A DNA stretch of 64,000 nt from Girardinichthys multiradiatus (Eukaryota; Chordata; Actinopteri; Cyprinodontiformes; Goodeidae), in the NCBI RefSeq assembly GCF_021462225.1, contig NC_061812.1, positions 46,915,363 through 46,979,362 on the forward strand, given 5' to 3'. Both the position numbers and the translations under genes were made by a program. A model generated the notes under the pieces. It did not search any database, had not been told where the DNA came from, and saw only the letters and a list, made by a program, of their open reading frames with translations. Of the stretch, positions 40,101 through 55,100 are shown piece after piece (within the stretch, counting starts at the first letter, position 1; the number at the start of each line of letters is the position of its first letter).

Positions 40101-43100
40101 AGAGATGCCATATCTGTGTCAAAGCAGGCACCAGGCATTTCCCAAAAAACGATAAATGTTAAGACGAGAACGATGCTGAACTTTTACAGCCCGATGAATC
40201 AGGCAGTACTCAATCACAAAAATATAGCAACACTTACAGGGAGACAGCAGCTCCAATATAGCTCTTATTAGCATAATATAAATCATAATTTATATTTTGG
40301 TCCAAGTATTCCACCAAGAGGAAAATGTATCAGTGCAACAGACAAACATTAGGCTGCATTGTTAAGCAAGCATTCTTAAGGTTAACATCGAAGTGTAGTA
40401 GGATCTCAGGATTCTTACCTCCATAGATGGGCGCTGATGTGCTGCTCAAGCATGCTGCTCAGAGCTGATCTCACATGGTGAAGCCTTCTGTCAAACGTGT
40501 ATATCCCGTGACCCAAGGAATGGCTGCCGAATGAACAGACCTAAAAGAAAATGATTTGTTGTTAAGCACCTTTCCTCACTTTAAAGTCTCAGTCACAATC
40601 AAGCCATACAAAAAACATTAAAAAGAAATTATTAAACTTATTTCGATTTTATTTTCAAAGACAGAACATCTTTTTAAAAATGCTGGCAAGACCCTGACAG
40701 AAAGGCCTGTGATGAAGATACGGTGTAATGTGTTTGATGGGTCCGTTATCCACACCTTTACTATGACGATGAACTAAACGTTCTTTTCCTTTAAAACACG
40801 TGGAAGTGTGTGGAAACGTCATTGGTTTAACCAGCCGATAATCACTTCTGCCTGACTACTGCTTAGGTTTTGGTTGGCCAGCCCAGTCACAATGGAATAT
40901 TTCTGTTCAAAGGTTTGTTCAAGGGGTTCAAGACACCCTCATGAGGACCAAAACATCGAGGCACGTGACGTCACGTGGGGACAGGTCTCTGAGGTAGTGC
41001 GGAGTACCTGGTGTCCCTGTCGGGGGTGCTGGATAGTGCCCCTTCCTGGGACTCTGTTATTTTGGTGGGGGACTTCAACGTCCTCGGCCAGGGATGTATT
41101 CAACTCCCACCTCCAGGAGAACTTTGACCAGATTCCAGGGGATGTTGGAGACTTAGAGTCCAAGTGGACCATGTTCTCCGCATCTATTGTCGATGCTGCT
41201 GCCCGTAGCTGCGGCCGTAAGGTCTGCGGTGCCTGTCGCAGCGGCAATCCCCGAACCCGGTGGTGGACACCAGCAGTAAGGGACGCTGTCAAGCTGAAGA
41301 AGGAGTCAAGTCAGCTGTGGTTGGCTTGTGGGACTCCTGAGGCGGTTGACGGGTACCGTGAGGCCAAGCATGCCGCAGCCCGGGCTGTGGCAAAAACCCG
41401 GGAGGAGTTCGGTGAGGCCATGGAGAAGGACTACCGGTTACCCTCGAAGCGATTCTGGCAAACAATCCTGCGCCTCAGGAGGGGGAAACAGTGCTTCGCC
41501 AACACTGTTTACAGTGTGGGTGGGAGGCTGCTGACCTCAACTGGGGACATTATCGGACGATGGAAGGAGTACTTTGAGGATCTCCTCAACCCTGCCATCA
41601 TGCATTCCCTGATGGAAGCAGAGGCTGAGATCCGCCCTTAGTACCTCAAGTCTCTGGATGTTGTGGGGCTCTTATGGTTGACATGCCTCTTCAACATTGC
41701 GTGGTGGTCGGGGACAGTGCCTCTGGACTGGCACACAGGGGTGGTGGCCCCCCTTCATAAGAAGGGTGACCAGAGGGTGTGTTCCAACTACAGGGGGATC
41801 ACACTCCTCAGCCTCCCTGGTAAGGCCCACGCCAGGGTATTGGAGAGGAGAGTCCGAACCTATAGTAGTCGAACCTCGGCTTCAGAAGGAGCAGTGTGGT
41901 TTTCGTCCGGGCTGTGGAATACTGGACCAGCCCTATACCCTCTACAGGGTACTAGAGTGTTCATGGGAGTTTGCCCAACCGGTCCACATGTGTTTTGTGG
42001 ACCTGGAGAAGGCATTCGACTGTGTCGCTCGTGGTGCCCTGTGGGGGGGTGCTCCAGGAGTATGGAATTGGGGGCCCTTTATTAGGGGCCATCTGGTCTC
42101 TGTACAAGCGGAGCAGGAGTTTGGTCCGCATTGCCGGCACTAAGTCGGACCTGTTCCTGGTGCATGTTGGACTCCGGCAGGGCTGCCCTTTGTCACCGGA
42201 CCTGTTCATAACTTTTATGGACAGGATTTCTAGGTGCAGCCAAGGGCCAGAGGGGGTCTGGTTTGGGTACCAGTGGATTTAGTCTCTTCTTTTTGCAGAC
42301 AACGTGGTCCTGCAGGCCCCCTGTAGCCCAGACCTACAGCATGCGCTGGGGCGGTTCGCAGCCGAGTGTGAAGCGGTTGAGATGAAGATCAGCTCCTCCA
42401 AGTCCGAGGCCATGGTTCTTGACCAGAAGAGGGTGGCTTGTCCTCTTCAGGTTGGAGGGGAGTTCCTGCCTCAAGTGGAGGAGTTCAAGTATCTCGGGGT
42501 CCTGTTCACGAGTGAGGGAAAAATGGAGCGGAAGATCGACAGAAGGATCGGTGCGGCTGCCGCAGTAATGGGGGCACTGTGCTGGTCCGTTGTGGAGAAC
42601 AGAGAGCCGAGACGGTGTTCCAGGCCCGTCCCACCGGGAGGAGGCCCAGGGGACGGCCCAGGACACGCTGGAGGCACTATGTCTCTCGGCCGGCCTGGGA
42701 ACGCCTTGGGCTCCCCCCGGAGGAGCTGGAGGAGGTGTCTGGGGAGAGGGACGTCTGGGTGTCTCTGCTGACCCGGTCCCCGATAACGCGGAAGACGACG
42801 AGAATGAGGTTTGTTCATGTTTCAGTTATTTTGCAAACAAATCTCTGTTACCTGCTATAAGGAAAAAGAAATGTCAGTTTTAATGTCGAAAAAAAAAGCT
42901 TAATCATGGTGATGGGATGTCCATATTTACACCAAAGGTTTTATGAATAAATATTATTACCTAAAGTAACTGTAATGGAACACTGAAAACATGCAAATCA
43001 AATAAGAATGCAAGTAAATAAAAAGTAAAAACAGACAAATTTAATTATTTGTAACATCTGAGATCAGACAGCATGGAAAGCACAATTGTGTTTGTTTTAC

Positions 43101-46100
43101 AAAAATGATCTGTGTGTGGAAGTCACTAGGTTAGTGTTAGATTAGGTCTTGAGCGAGCCATTTCTCACTAGTTCAATAGAAGCCACTGAGGATAGTGGCA
43201 TTCCCAAAAAACTGAGTTAAAAACTAAAACCACAAAGTCAATTTTCCACCATGTTCTTTTACAAAAACATCTCGCCCACTGCTGTATTTTAACTAACTAC
43301 ATGCCAGATGTCATCAACACCCGGCAGCCTTCACCACATGTACAACCTACAGGGCATGTTCTAAAAGCAGCACTTATCACCATAAAGCTCTGTGGAAAAT
43401 TTTTTAAATGCATTGTTATTGTTTTTAAATAATAACTTCTGTATTATTGTAGATGTGAATGCTATAATATTGAATGAGTTGTGGGTGTGAGGATGTTAAC
43501 ATGATAGCTTTGCAAATAATTCAAAAATACTTAATACCTAATAAGAATACTTACTAATGATTATAAATGTGTGTGGAAACCTTTAGCAATCTGCATCTAA
43601 TTCACTGTGACATGAGTTTCTCTCTCCAGACACTCCTATATGCATCGTGTTTTTTCTCGAGGCATCTGGAAAACTCTCGGGCACACAGAGGTGATGAGCA
43701 TCATGCTGACAAAGTAAAAACAGCCCAACGGAATTGTGCCTGTGTTATATCCCTGACTCCAGTATCTCTATGCCAGGTTTTCTGACCACATGAGCAGACA
43801 TAAATTTTTAAAGAGGAGCAGCAAATGTAAAGGAGGTCGACTGGCAGTACTTGTGAACAACAGATGGTGTCATCCAGGACATGTTACTGTGAAGTGTTGT
43901 CACTGCAGTCCAGATATTGAACTGTTAGCATTAAGTTTTTGTCCATATTGAAGATTCTTCATAAAATGAAAAACATTATCAAGAAGTCTGAGCATTCTCT
44001 TTGTGAGACTGTTGTACAACAACAGTGTCTTCAGTCAGAGGCTTCTTCAGATCAGCTGTAAGAGAGACCTCTACAGGAGATCCTTCCTGCCCACAGCCAT
44101 CAGCATCTACAATGGCAAAAAGAGCCTTCAGAGAAGGAGGCAGGGAATTATTGAGGAGCATACAGAAGCAACTTAAAATCAAGAAAAGAGAAATCAAGGT
44201 GTATAAGAAGCTGGAGAGCGAGCTCCAGCAAAACAATATCAGAGATGTGTGATCAGGAATGAAGAAGATCAGAGGCTTCAAGCAGAAGGACGATCCAACT
44301 GATGGATGTCTGGACAGAGCCAATGAACTAAACACATTCTTCAATAGGTTCAGTTCAGAAACAAGCTCAGCATCCTTCTCTCCTGCTCACAGCCAAATAG
44401 ACATCCAACCCTCCTTTGATCCACAGCTTTTCTGTCAAACCTCAAATGTTTTATCTTCCACCTCACCCATGGACCCTTCTGCTTCTACGTGTTTGCCTTC
44501 AACCAAATCAGAAGATGCTGATGCTCCCTTTACCTCCCCCTTCCACCTGTGTGTCTCTAGAAGTCAGGTAAAAAAACAACTGCAAAGACTGAACCGGAAA
44601 AAGGCTGCAGGTCCAGATGGTGTCAGCCCTTGAGTCCTGAAGGGCTGTGCAGAGCAGCTCTGTGGGATTCTGCAGCACCTCTTCAACCTTAGCCTGGCCC
44701 AGAAGAAGGTTCCAGTGTTGTGGAGACCTCCTCACTTGTTCCAGTACCAATGAAAACTCATCTATCAGCCCTCAATGACTATAGATCTGTTGGCCTGACA
44801 TCCCACATCATGAAGGTCCTAGAGAGACTCCTGTTGGCTCACCTGAGTAAGCAAACAAACTATCAGGACCCCCTTCAGTTTGCTTATCACTGTGGAGTTG
44901 GAGATGCCATCATACACCTACTTCAACAAACCCACTGTGAGGATCATGTTCTTTGATTCCTCCAGTGCATTTAACACAATTCAACCTGATTTGCTTTGTC
45001 AGAAACTCTAGAAGACTTGGGCGGAGGCCTCAACAATCTCCTGGATCAAAGACTACCTGACAGACAGACCACAGTTTGTGAGACTGAAGGGTTATGAGTC
45101 TAACCAGGTAGTCAGCAGCACAGGAGCACCACAGGGGGCTGTACAACAACAGAGTGTAAATAAACTGTAGATCTGTTAGATTGTTTCAAGACTATATCTG
45201 ATATCTCATGTTTAGTAGAATAATTCATTCATTCTTTGAAAGGCACGTTACCTCAAAGCTATTGACAAAAACTAATGACATTTCAATTCAAAAACTCTTA
45301 CAAAATAGAAAATGCATTAAAATTAGATAAAAACGAGTTTGTCTCATCTATTTAATCTAGTAGAATGGTTTAACATTAGTTTGGTACCACTGGGTCATGT
45401 GATTTTCCAATTTTAGATAAAGGAAAACAGCTGTGGATCAAGGAAGGGTAATAAGTAAGGCATGTTAATCAGAACTTGTTGTGCCAAGCGATGCCAGATA
45501 AGACTGTCTCAACAACAAGATGGCGCCGCAGATGGTCGCCTCGGCGTGTTGGTGCGCATTGTTTTGTTTTGTTTTTTGCTTTAAAACGGTCTTCTGTGAT
45601 GGTACCCGGAGCTCTCTCACCAGAGAAGAACTCATGAACATCAGGGCTACTACACCAGAGGAGTTATTTCCAACATTTCTGCCTACTGCTCTGGAATATT
45701 TGGACATTCTGGTCAAAGGTGCGCTCACCTTTGTTCACGCAGTGAAACGCCGGAAGAGAGGGAAACGGGCTGGGGTGCTGGTACGTCTTCGCCAGCGTGG
45801 ACTACGAACACCGTTACCTGGAATATTTCTCTCTAACGTGCGCTCACTTCCCAACAAAATGGAGGAACTACAACTGTTGTTGGGGAAAAACAGGGACTTT
45901 TATTCATCGGCAGTTTTGTGCTTCACGGAGACGTGGCTGTGTGGATTAATACCGGACTCTGCGCTGCAGCTGGCAGGATTCCAGCTCTACAGAGCGGACA
46001 GAGACACGGAACTCTCCGGCAAAGCGAAAGGTGGAGGAATCTGTTTTTACCTCAACAGTGGTTGGTGCAACGACGTGACGGTGATTCAGCAGCACTGTTC

Positions 46101-49100
46101 TCCAGACCTGGAATCCTTCATCATAAACTGTAAGCCTTTCTATTCCCCCCGTGAGTTCGCTTCGTTCATCCTGGTCGGTGTTTACATCCCACCGCAAGCT
46201 AACGTGCAGGTCGCACAGCGCATGCTCGCCGATCAGATACTGAGTGTGGAGCGGACCAACCCGGACTCCTTAGTTATCGTCGCTGGTGACTTTAACAAAG
46301 GTAATATGACCCACGAACTCCCCAAATATAGACAGTTTATAAAATGTCCGACCAGAGAGAACAACATTCTGGATCACTGTTACACCACCATCAGAGACGC
46401 TTATCACGCCGTCCCACGTGCTGCACTGGGCCAATCCGACCACATCATGGTCCACCTGATTCCTGCATACAGGCAGAAACTTAAGCTCTGCAAACCTGTT
46501 GTGAGGACGACAAGGAAGTGGAGCAGTGAGGCTGTGGAGAATCTCCAGGCGTGTTTAGGCTGTACAGACTGGGATGTGTTCAGGACTACTACCAACAGTC
46601 TGGACGAGTACACAGAGGCTGTGACTTCCTACATCAGCTTCTGTGAGGACAGCTGTGTACCATCATGCACCAGGGTGAGTTACAACAACGACAAACCCTG
46701 GTTCACAGCTAAACTCAGAAGGTTAAGACTGGATAAGGAAGAGGCCTTCAGGAGTGGGGACAAAGACATATACAGAGAGGCCAAGTACAAGTTTGGCAAG
46801 GCAGTGAAAGAGGCCAAACGACTGTACTCTGAGAAGCTCCAAAACCAGTTCTCAGCCAACGACTCTGCGTCTGTCTGGAAAGGGCTCAAGCAAATCACCA
46901 ACTACAAGCCGAAAGCCCCCCACTCCATCAACGACCGACGCCTCGCCAACGACCTGAACGAGTTCTACTGCCGCTTTGAAAGACAAAGGGACAGTCCTGC
47001 AACCATCTCCCACGACGCCCCCCAACAGCTGCAGCCACAATCCACCACCCCCACCTCCCCAACCTCAAGAGGGGCCTTGGCACCTCCAATCCCCACCCTG
47101 AAGTTCCCCCCCACCAGCCCCCTACCCACGCCGAGGACGGCTCTTTCCATCCAGGAGAGGGACGTCAACAAACTCTTCAGGAGACAGAACCCCCGGAAAG
47201 CTGCTGGTCCGGATTCTGTCTCACCAGCCAGCCTGAAGCACTGCGCTGATCAGCTGTCTCCAGTCTTCACAGACATTTTTAACACCTCACTGGAGACATG
47301 TCATGTGCCAGCCTGCTTCAAGTCCTCCACCATCGTCCCTGTTCCCAAGAAGCCAAGGACCACAGGGCTTAATGACTTCAGACCCGTCGCCCTGACCTCT
47401 GTGGTGATGAAGTCCTTTGAGCGCCTTGTGCTCTCACACCTAAAAGACATCACCGACCCCCTCCTGGACCCCCTGCAGTTTGCCTACAGAGCCAACAGGT
47501 CTGTAGATGATGCAGTCAACCTAGCCCTTCACTTCATCCTCCGGCACCTGGACTCCACAGGAACCTATGCCAGGATCCTGTTTGTGGATTTCAGCTCTGC
47601 CTTCAACACCATCGTCCCAGTTCTGCTACAGGAGAAGCTCTCCCAGCTGAGTGTGCCCGACTCCACCTGCAGGTGGATCACTGACTTCCTGTCTGACAGG
47701 AAGCAGCGCGTGAGGCTGGGGAAGCACGTCTCTGACTCCCTGACCATCAGCACCGGTTCCCCCCAAGGCTGTGTTCTCTCTCCTCTGCTCTTCTCCCTGT
47801 ACACCAACAGCTGCACCTCCAGTCACCAGTCTGTCAAGCTTCTGAAGTTTGCGGACGACACCACCCTGATCGGACTCATCTCTGATGGTGACGAGTCCGC
47901 ATACAGATGGGAGGTGGACCATCTGTTGGACTGGTGCAGCCAGAACAACCTTGAGCTCAACGCTCTAAAGACAGTGGAGATGGTTGTGGACTTCAGGCAG
48001 AACCCAGCCCCACCTGCCCCCATCACCCTCTGTGACTCCACAATTGACACTGTGGAATCTTTCCGCTTCCTGGGAACCATCATCTCCCAGGATCTCAAGT
48101 GGGAGCCAAACATCAGCTCCCTCATCAAGAAAGCCCAGCAGAGGATGTTCTTCCTGCGGCAGCTGAAGAAATTCAACCTGCCAAAGACTATGATGGTGCA
48201 CTTCTACACAGCCATCATTGAGTCCATCCTCACCTCCTCCATCACCATCTGGTACGCCGCTGCTACAGCCAAGGATAAGGGCAGGCTGCAGCGTGTCATT
48301 CGGTCTGCTGAGAAGGTGATTGGCTGCAGTCTACTGTCGCTCCAGGAACTGTACACCTCCAGGACCCTGAAGCGGGCAGGGAAGATTCTGGCTGATCCCT
48401 CCCACCCCGGTCACAGACTCTTTGAGACTCTCCCCTCTGGCAGGAGGCTGCGGTCCATCCGGACCAAAACCTCACGCCACAAGAACAGTTTTTTCCCATC
48501 TGCCACCAGCCTGGTTAACAAAGCCCGGAAACCACACTGACACTCTCCCTTTCCCCCACACCCCCCCTTTTTTTGCTGACAGGACACCTGTAACCTGTAA
48601 CTCTATGCGTTACATTAACGCTCAGCATGGACTCCTGCTTACTTGCACACTGATCACCTGCACTGTTGTATTGCTCTTGCATCTTATACTGCTCTATATT
48701 TACTCTCACTCACTTAAAACTGTGCACTTATATTTATATTATATTGTAGATATGTTTGTACTGTTTAATTTGTATTGTATTGCACCGACTACGCCAAAAC
48801 AAATTCCTTGTATGTCCAAAAACGTACTTGGCAATAAAGCTTTTCTGATTCTGATTCTGATTCTGACTGATGGCAGCTCACTGCCAGAACTGTTCAGGTT
48901 TTGTGAAAGCTACAGTTCAGCTAATGTCATAAAAGGAGGGAGGAAAGTTTGAAAACTGTGGGCTGTTGCAAGGCTGATACATTTGCAGGAGTCGTGAAGG
49001 CGCCACTGCTGTGCAAAGAGGTCAGATGATGAGCTACTTTGTTATTAATCGTTGGCGTAGATGTTATATAACTCATATATACATAACTTCAACGTTAACC

Positions 49101-52100
49101 AAGGTTTGAAGTCACATTGTTCTGTATTTCATTTCAAACCTAAACATATCCTGCAAGGACTGTTTTCTCTTAATAAATCATGGTATGTATTTAATATTCT
49201 GCTGTTCCAATCCTGGATCAATGTACATGGTTCTGATTTTTTGGTGCATTTAGCAGTTAATAATATTGTGCTGTCAGCGTTTACCATTCACAGCACCTGG
49301 TGAAGAATCGGTGAGGAATAATTATCATCTGATCAGCTTATGTCTTCAAATATGTGAATATATTATATTCACATATTTAGGTTGGACAAAATAATTGGCA
49401 CCCTTTCAAATTAATGTCAAAAACAGAAAGAGGAGAAGAGAAATGTCTGAGGACTTGAGAACCAAAATTGTGGAAAAATATCAACAATCTCAAGGTTACA
49501 AGTCCATCTCCAGAGATCTAGATTTGCCTTTGTCCACAGTGCGCAACATTATCAAACATTATTTAAGATGTTTGTCTCACTGTAGCTAATCTCCCTAACA
49601 CAGAGACATTCAAAAGTAAGACTACATTTTGCCAAAATGAACTTAAGTAAGCCAAAATCCTTCTGGGAAAACGTCTTGTGGACAGATGAGACCAAGATAG
49701 AGTTTTTTGGTAACGCACATCATTGTACTGTTTACCAAAAAAGGAAATGTTTTGCTGCCTCTGGCACTGGATGCCTTGAATGTGTGCAAGGCATTATGAA
49801 ATCTGAGGATTACCATTGGATTTTGGGTGGCTTTGTACAGCCCAGTGTAAGAAAGCTGGGTTTCCGAGATCTTGGGTCTTCCAGCAGGACAATGACCCCA
49901 AACATACGTGTAAAAGCACCCAGAAATGGATGGCAACCAAGCGCTGGAGAGTTCTAAAGTGGCCAGCAATGAGTCCACATCTAAATCCCATTGAACACCT
50001 GTGGAGAGATCTTAAAATTGGGGTTGGGAAAAGGCACCCTTCCAATAAGAGAGACTTGGTATAGTTTGCAAAGGAAGAGTGGTCCAACATTCCGGCTGAG
50101 AGGTGTAAGAAGCTTATTGATGGTTATAGGAAGCGACTGATTTCAGTTATTTTTTCCAAAGGGTGTACAACCAAATATTAAATTAATGGTGCCAATAATT
50201 TTGTCCAGCCCATTTTTGGAGTTTGGTGTGACATTTTGTCCAATTACCTTTTTTCCTTCCTTTCTTGGGTTAGTTTCAATACACACAAAGCGAATAAACA
50301 TGTATATAGAAAAGCGTGTTAGTGTAATCCTTTTCTATGAGAAATACTTAATTTTCTTGAAAAATTTCAGGGGTGCCAACATTTAGGCCCATGACTGTAG
50401 GTAAAAACATAAAGCCTGTAAACAGATGGAGGCTGTTGACCTACATTCACAGGCAATATTAAAACAAAATGTTTCCATTTTATTTCCAATATTCATCTGA
50501 CTTTAATACTGTAGATGCTAAAAGGTTAGTTTGGTCTGTTCTAAATAAACCAGGAAACAGTAAAAAAAAAAAAAAAACCTACACTCAAACCATATAGATT
50601 GGTTGTTGGGGTCTACTGATTTGACCTCTTTCTATTAGAGATGAAAGCAGTTTCCCATCGGTGGGTGAGTTGGTGTTTGTTGATCCTTCCAAAAAAAAAA
50701 AAAAAGAGCACTTGGGTAAAACTCTATGATTTATGTCCAAAGTGTCCTCTGGACTGATTGGCTGTGGCTCCACTCTGCAATTCAGGTACAGTAAATATTT
50801 GGCCCACCAGCACAGGTGGTTAGTGCAGATGGAGACTTTTGCTTAGTTTTTTAGTAGAGATAATTTTTTACTGTCAAACTGAAATCTTAAAATGGAACAT
50901 GTTTAGTAAAAAGAAAAAAAAAGTATTAATCTTTTAATAACCAACAATAATCAATTTAATAATTAATGCTTTTTGCTTTCTTTTTCATATTGCATATGAT
51001 TTAATATATCCAGTGACTTTTACTCAAAATCAGACCTGAGCGTACCCAAATCTTCTCTCAATTGATTCATTAAATTTGGAAAAATATGGCTAACGTTTCT
51101 CAAGAACACTGAACCAAATCCTGTTGCTGAGAACAGACAAGAAAATAAAAGGGTTGGGCACCACTGATTTACTCTATGTTATGCCACATGAGATATGGGG
51201 AGGCTCAAAGCAACACAAGCCCGGTGTCATTATCATTTCCTTTGATAATGTAAAGTCTGCACTGCTGATACTTTCCCTGGAGGAGCTGTGCATAACAGTA
51301 ACTTTTGCTGACTGCACGTATTTTATGGCAGGAATTGACTTAAAGCTCAGTCTCAGTTTTAAACTGAAGCATTTCAATCTATACTAGAAACTCAACACAA
51401 ACATTTTGACAAGGACAACTCTGTTGATTGTTTGAAAGAGCCACAGGAAACAGTTCAGCATTTTTTCAGATCTGCACAGAAAATCTGCAATATGGTTTTA
51501 GAAAAAAACCTCACAGATCTAATGTTTTACAGTGGTATTTCAAATACCTAAAAGTTAAACGCGTAAATAAATTCCCTGCTCTCTATAAAAATCAAACAAG
51601 TAGTTATTTTAGCAAGAAATCCCTGCTTTTCTTTCCTACAGTTACTCTGAGTAGAGAAGCTTTACCGCTCCAGGTCTGGGATGTGAAGTAGATGATGTGA
51701 AGTCCGACAGTTCCTCAGGTCCTTCTGCCTCACTGTCATCACTGGAGACATGCCCATGAACCAGAGGTGAAGGGGCATGGAGACCAGCCTCATCCTGCCA
51801 TTGCTTCTCCTCCTCTGGGATGTACTCTGACACAGCCATAGAGCGACTAGAAAACAAAGTCAGCCACTTGGTTTAAATTTAGACACAAAGAATTACTCAC
51901 TTAAATACTTTGTTTTTTGCTCGGCAGCACCATTTATTTTCTATGCTTTAATTTTTAGAATTTAGCAACTTCAGAAGTGACTCTGCGTTCACCAAACACC
52001 TTCAGATTCCCATTTTTAGAGCCAGTCTGATGATCAAGTGGTTCTGGAAGTTGTAATCCCTTTCAACCAACAAAAACTGGAAAGCTTTTCCTCTTGTACA

Positions 52101-55100
52101 GTTAATGTGTTGTCAGGTGCAACAAGTTTTCAGATTGTCCAACAAACCTTTCTAATGGTTATTTATATATTGTAGTTAGATTACAAAGTAAGTTTACATT
52201 CTAGAATGATTACAGCGGTTTATTGACGCATGTCACCCTGAGGACAAACGGGCCGATGAAGAAATGAAAAAGTAACTTCCCTCATTGAAATGAGGACTTA
52301 AAGCTTCTTTGAATGCAGATGATCAGAATCATTAGCTGTAGTAATCTTCCCAACCTGAAAGCAGGAAGGCTGGCCAGAGGTCTCCTGCAGTGTGGAACAC
52401 CAGCCTGTTCCCTGGGGGTCTCCGGACTGGGGGACCCTCCAGTAGAGAAGCCTACATCCAGGGCTTGGGCTCCCTTCTCTCGAACCTTCATCTTAAGTTC
52501 TGCAACTAGTTGGTCAAAGTTCTTGCTGCGACCCGTCACCTTTCTGCGCTGGTGGATGGAGTGGATCTAAGGATAAGAACCCAGTAGGCATGAGCACCTT
52601 TTTGTTGTGGATCATAGCAGTCCAATGCATTTACTTCAACAAACCACAGTGTTGACTTTGAACAAAAAATAAAAGGAGCACTGGCAAACTCGTGTTGAAA
52701 CCTAAATGTTTTTGAGGATGACCAATAACAACTAAAAATGCCAAAATGTGTTTGTAGTTGGTGGAAAAATAAAATGCAGGTTCAGTATGATCATCACTTT
52801 TTGATATAGATTCTATTTTACTGGTATCAGTAACCTGAGTCTTCTGCTCAATATTAATGGAAATGTGTCCGATTAAATAAAAGAAATTACTACTGAACAA
52901 TTTTTTTCAGTTAGCTTTCTGTTGTTGCCATGGTTGCAGGCTAAACAATTTAAATCTCTGTCAATTTCAGTGGCAGCTCATAAATACATATAAGCACTTA
53001 TATAGGCCATCGTCTCGACCAAAAACAAATGAAAGTCTCAGTAACAACACAGGTTAGGGTAAAGGCTACTGGTGGTAAATATGTTACCTGAAAAGGCCCA
53101 TCTTTTTCAGGTTTTTTTATTCAACGGCATAGGTATTAATTTTTGACATTTGTCATAGATCATTATCAGACAATGCTTTAACAACCTTTAAAGAATCTGT
53201 TCTACTTTTAATTTCCTCATTATCACAGAAAAACACAGTGGAGGGCAATAAATTTGTTTCTTCCCCTTCACAAATTGATTCTCTTGTTCATAGTATTATT
53301 TACTCAATACTTTCTAGGCTTAAAACTTTCCTTTTTGATAAAGCTTATAGTTAGAGCGGCTTAGGTTATCCTGAGCTATCTATGTAGTTATGCTGCTATG
53401 GCTTAGACTGCTGGAGGACATAATGACCACTTTTATTCTCTTCACTACACTCTCACACTACTCTCCAATTTTGCATTATTTGCTGTTATTTCAGCTTTTA
53501 ACTTTCTCTCTTTTCTCTTCCTAGAAGCTACACCTGGCCTGACTCTGAAATCGGCAAAACTGCAGATTTGTTTAAGAAAGTTGCAAAGCCTTGAGAGAGG
53601 AGGTGGGCGGAAGCTCAGTATTTGTGATACTTACGTTGCATGTCAGGAGACGAGTGCAGACCTTCTTTCTTTCAGGGTCAAGGACGCCGCAGTGTTTGTC
53701 CAAATCACACTCCCTTTCTGAGGATACAGAAACCACCTCAGCCAAAATATCAGATAGGTTATAAAGAATCTAAAACTCAAATATAGATGCATACAAAGAC
53801 CATACTGCTACCTCTGAGATAAAAAAACAAATCCTGTAAAATACTGTTTACCTAGAGGGTAGACCTAAAGATTACAAGTGTATAATTATACCACCTTAGT
53901 CTTTATATGAATGCAAGATAAATAATACTCAAATTAGTCTTTCAGACAGAACTTTGTTGTTTCAAGACAAGGTATGTAGACTTGGGGAGTGACCTTAAAC
54001 ATCACTATTGATGTGGGGTCTATGACTATACATGATTTATATTGAAATATTTAAAGGTTGTATTTATCATTATGGGTTTAACTCTGTTGGGACCCACAGC
54101 CATGGATACAACATGAAAGATGCAGCACAAACCTTTCTAGAACTTTCAAAATAAATTGCATTTAACCTACTTCCAGCACATTTGGAAAAGGGGGGGTAAC
54201 AGCGGACTTCCCATGATGCCAGTAGCTGTATAAAACCCCACCTTCCCAAGGAACCAATCTCTTCTACGCGGGTCACAGAGTCCTGGACACAGAGACCCAG
54301 CACGCTAATGTCTCTTTGCCGGCAAACAGACATAACTCTTCAACTGGATCCGAGAGTGTCATACGATCATCGATCATATGCGCTAAGTTAAGTATGAATG
54401 ATTCACTGTCTGTGCATCTGGTATTCATTCATGATCGCGATATTTAAGCGGGGTATAAGCGTGGCTTGACTTTTCTCTCTGAGATTTACAGAGATTAACT
54501 GTTTCTAGAGAGCTCTCAGCACGACGCAGAGTAGAGCAGTTTCCCAAAGCAAGGACAACGGAACGCATCACCGTGGTTACGGCAGTTAACGTGCAGTGTG
54601 GTCAGCGGACAGAGCGAGCCGCCCACCCACTGCTCCGGAGGTTAGCTGGAAGCAAACCCTTTGTTCACAGAGCTTCCTTCAAACTTCGTCGTCGCCCGGA
54701 CAACTCCTCCTTCGGTTCATGAGGTTAGGGTTTGGGCCGAATAATATAGAAAGATTTAGGATGAAATGATCTGAACGTTTTTCATTTTATGAAGTTTGGT
54801 TTTGTTTGTGTTGAACTCAGCTATCTTAGTGCTAGCAGACTATCTGCAGCACACATGCTCAGTTTTGTGTTCTGTGTGTTTTTAAAGTTAAGACAAACTT
54901 TATTTAAAAGGGTGATTTTAAACACAGAAGATTGATCATAACACACCGTCTGCGCTTATGCATTTTAACCCTTTTATTAACCCTGGTATTTTAAAAGGTG
55001 TGTGTTTGATTTTGGTGCTAAGCTATCAGCTTCTTTTGTTAGCTTTAACTGCTAACAGGTAAGAACACGTGCTGACTGGTAAATAATATTTACCCAGAAA

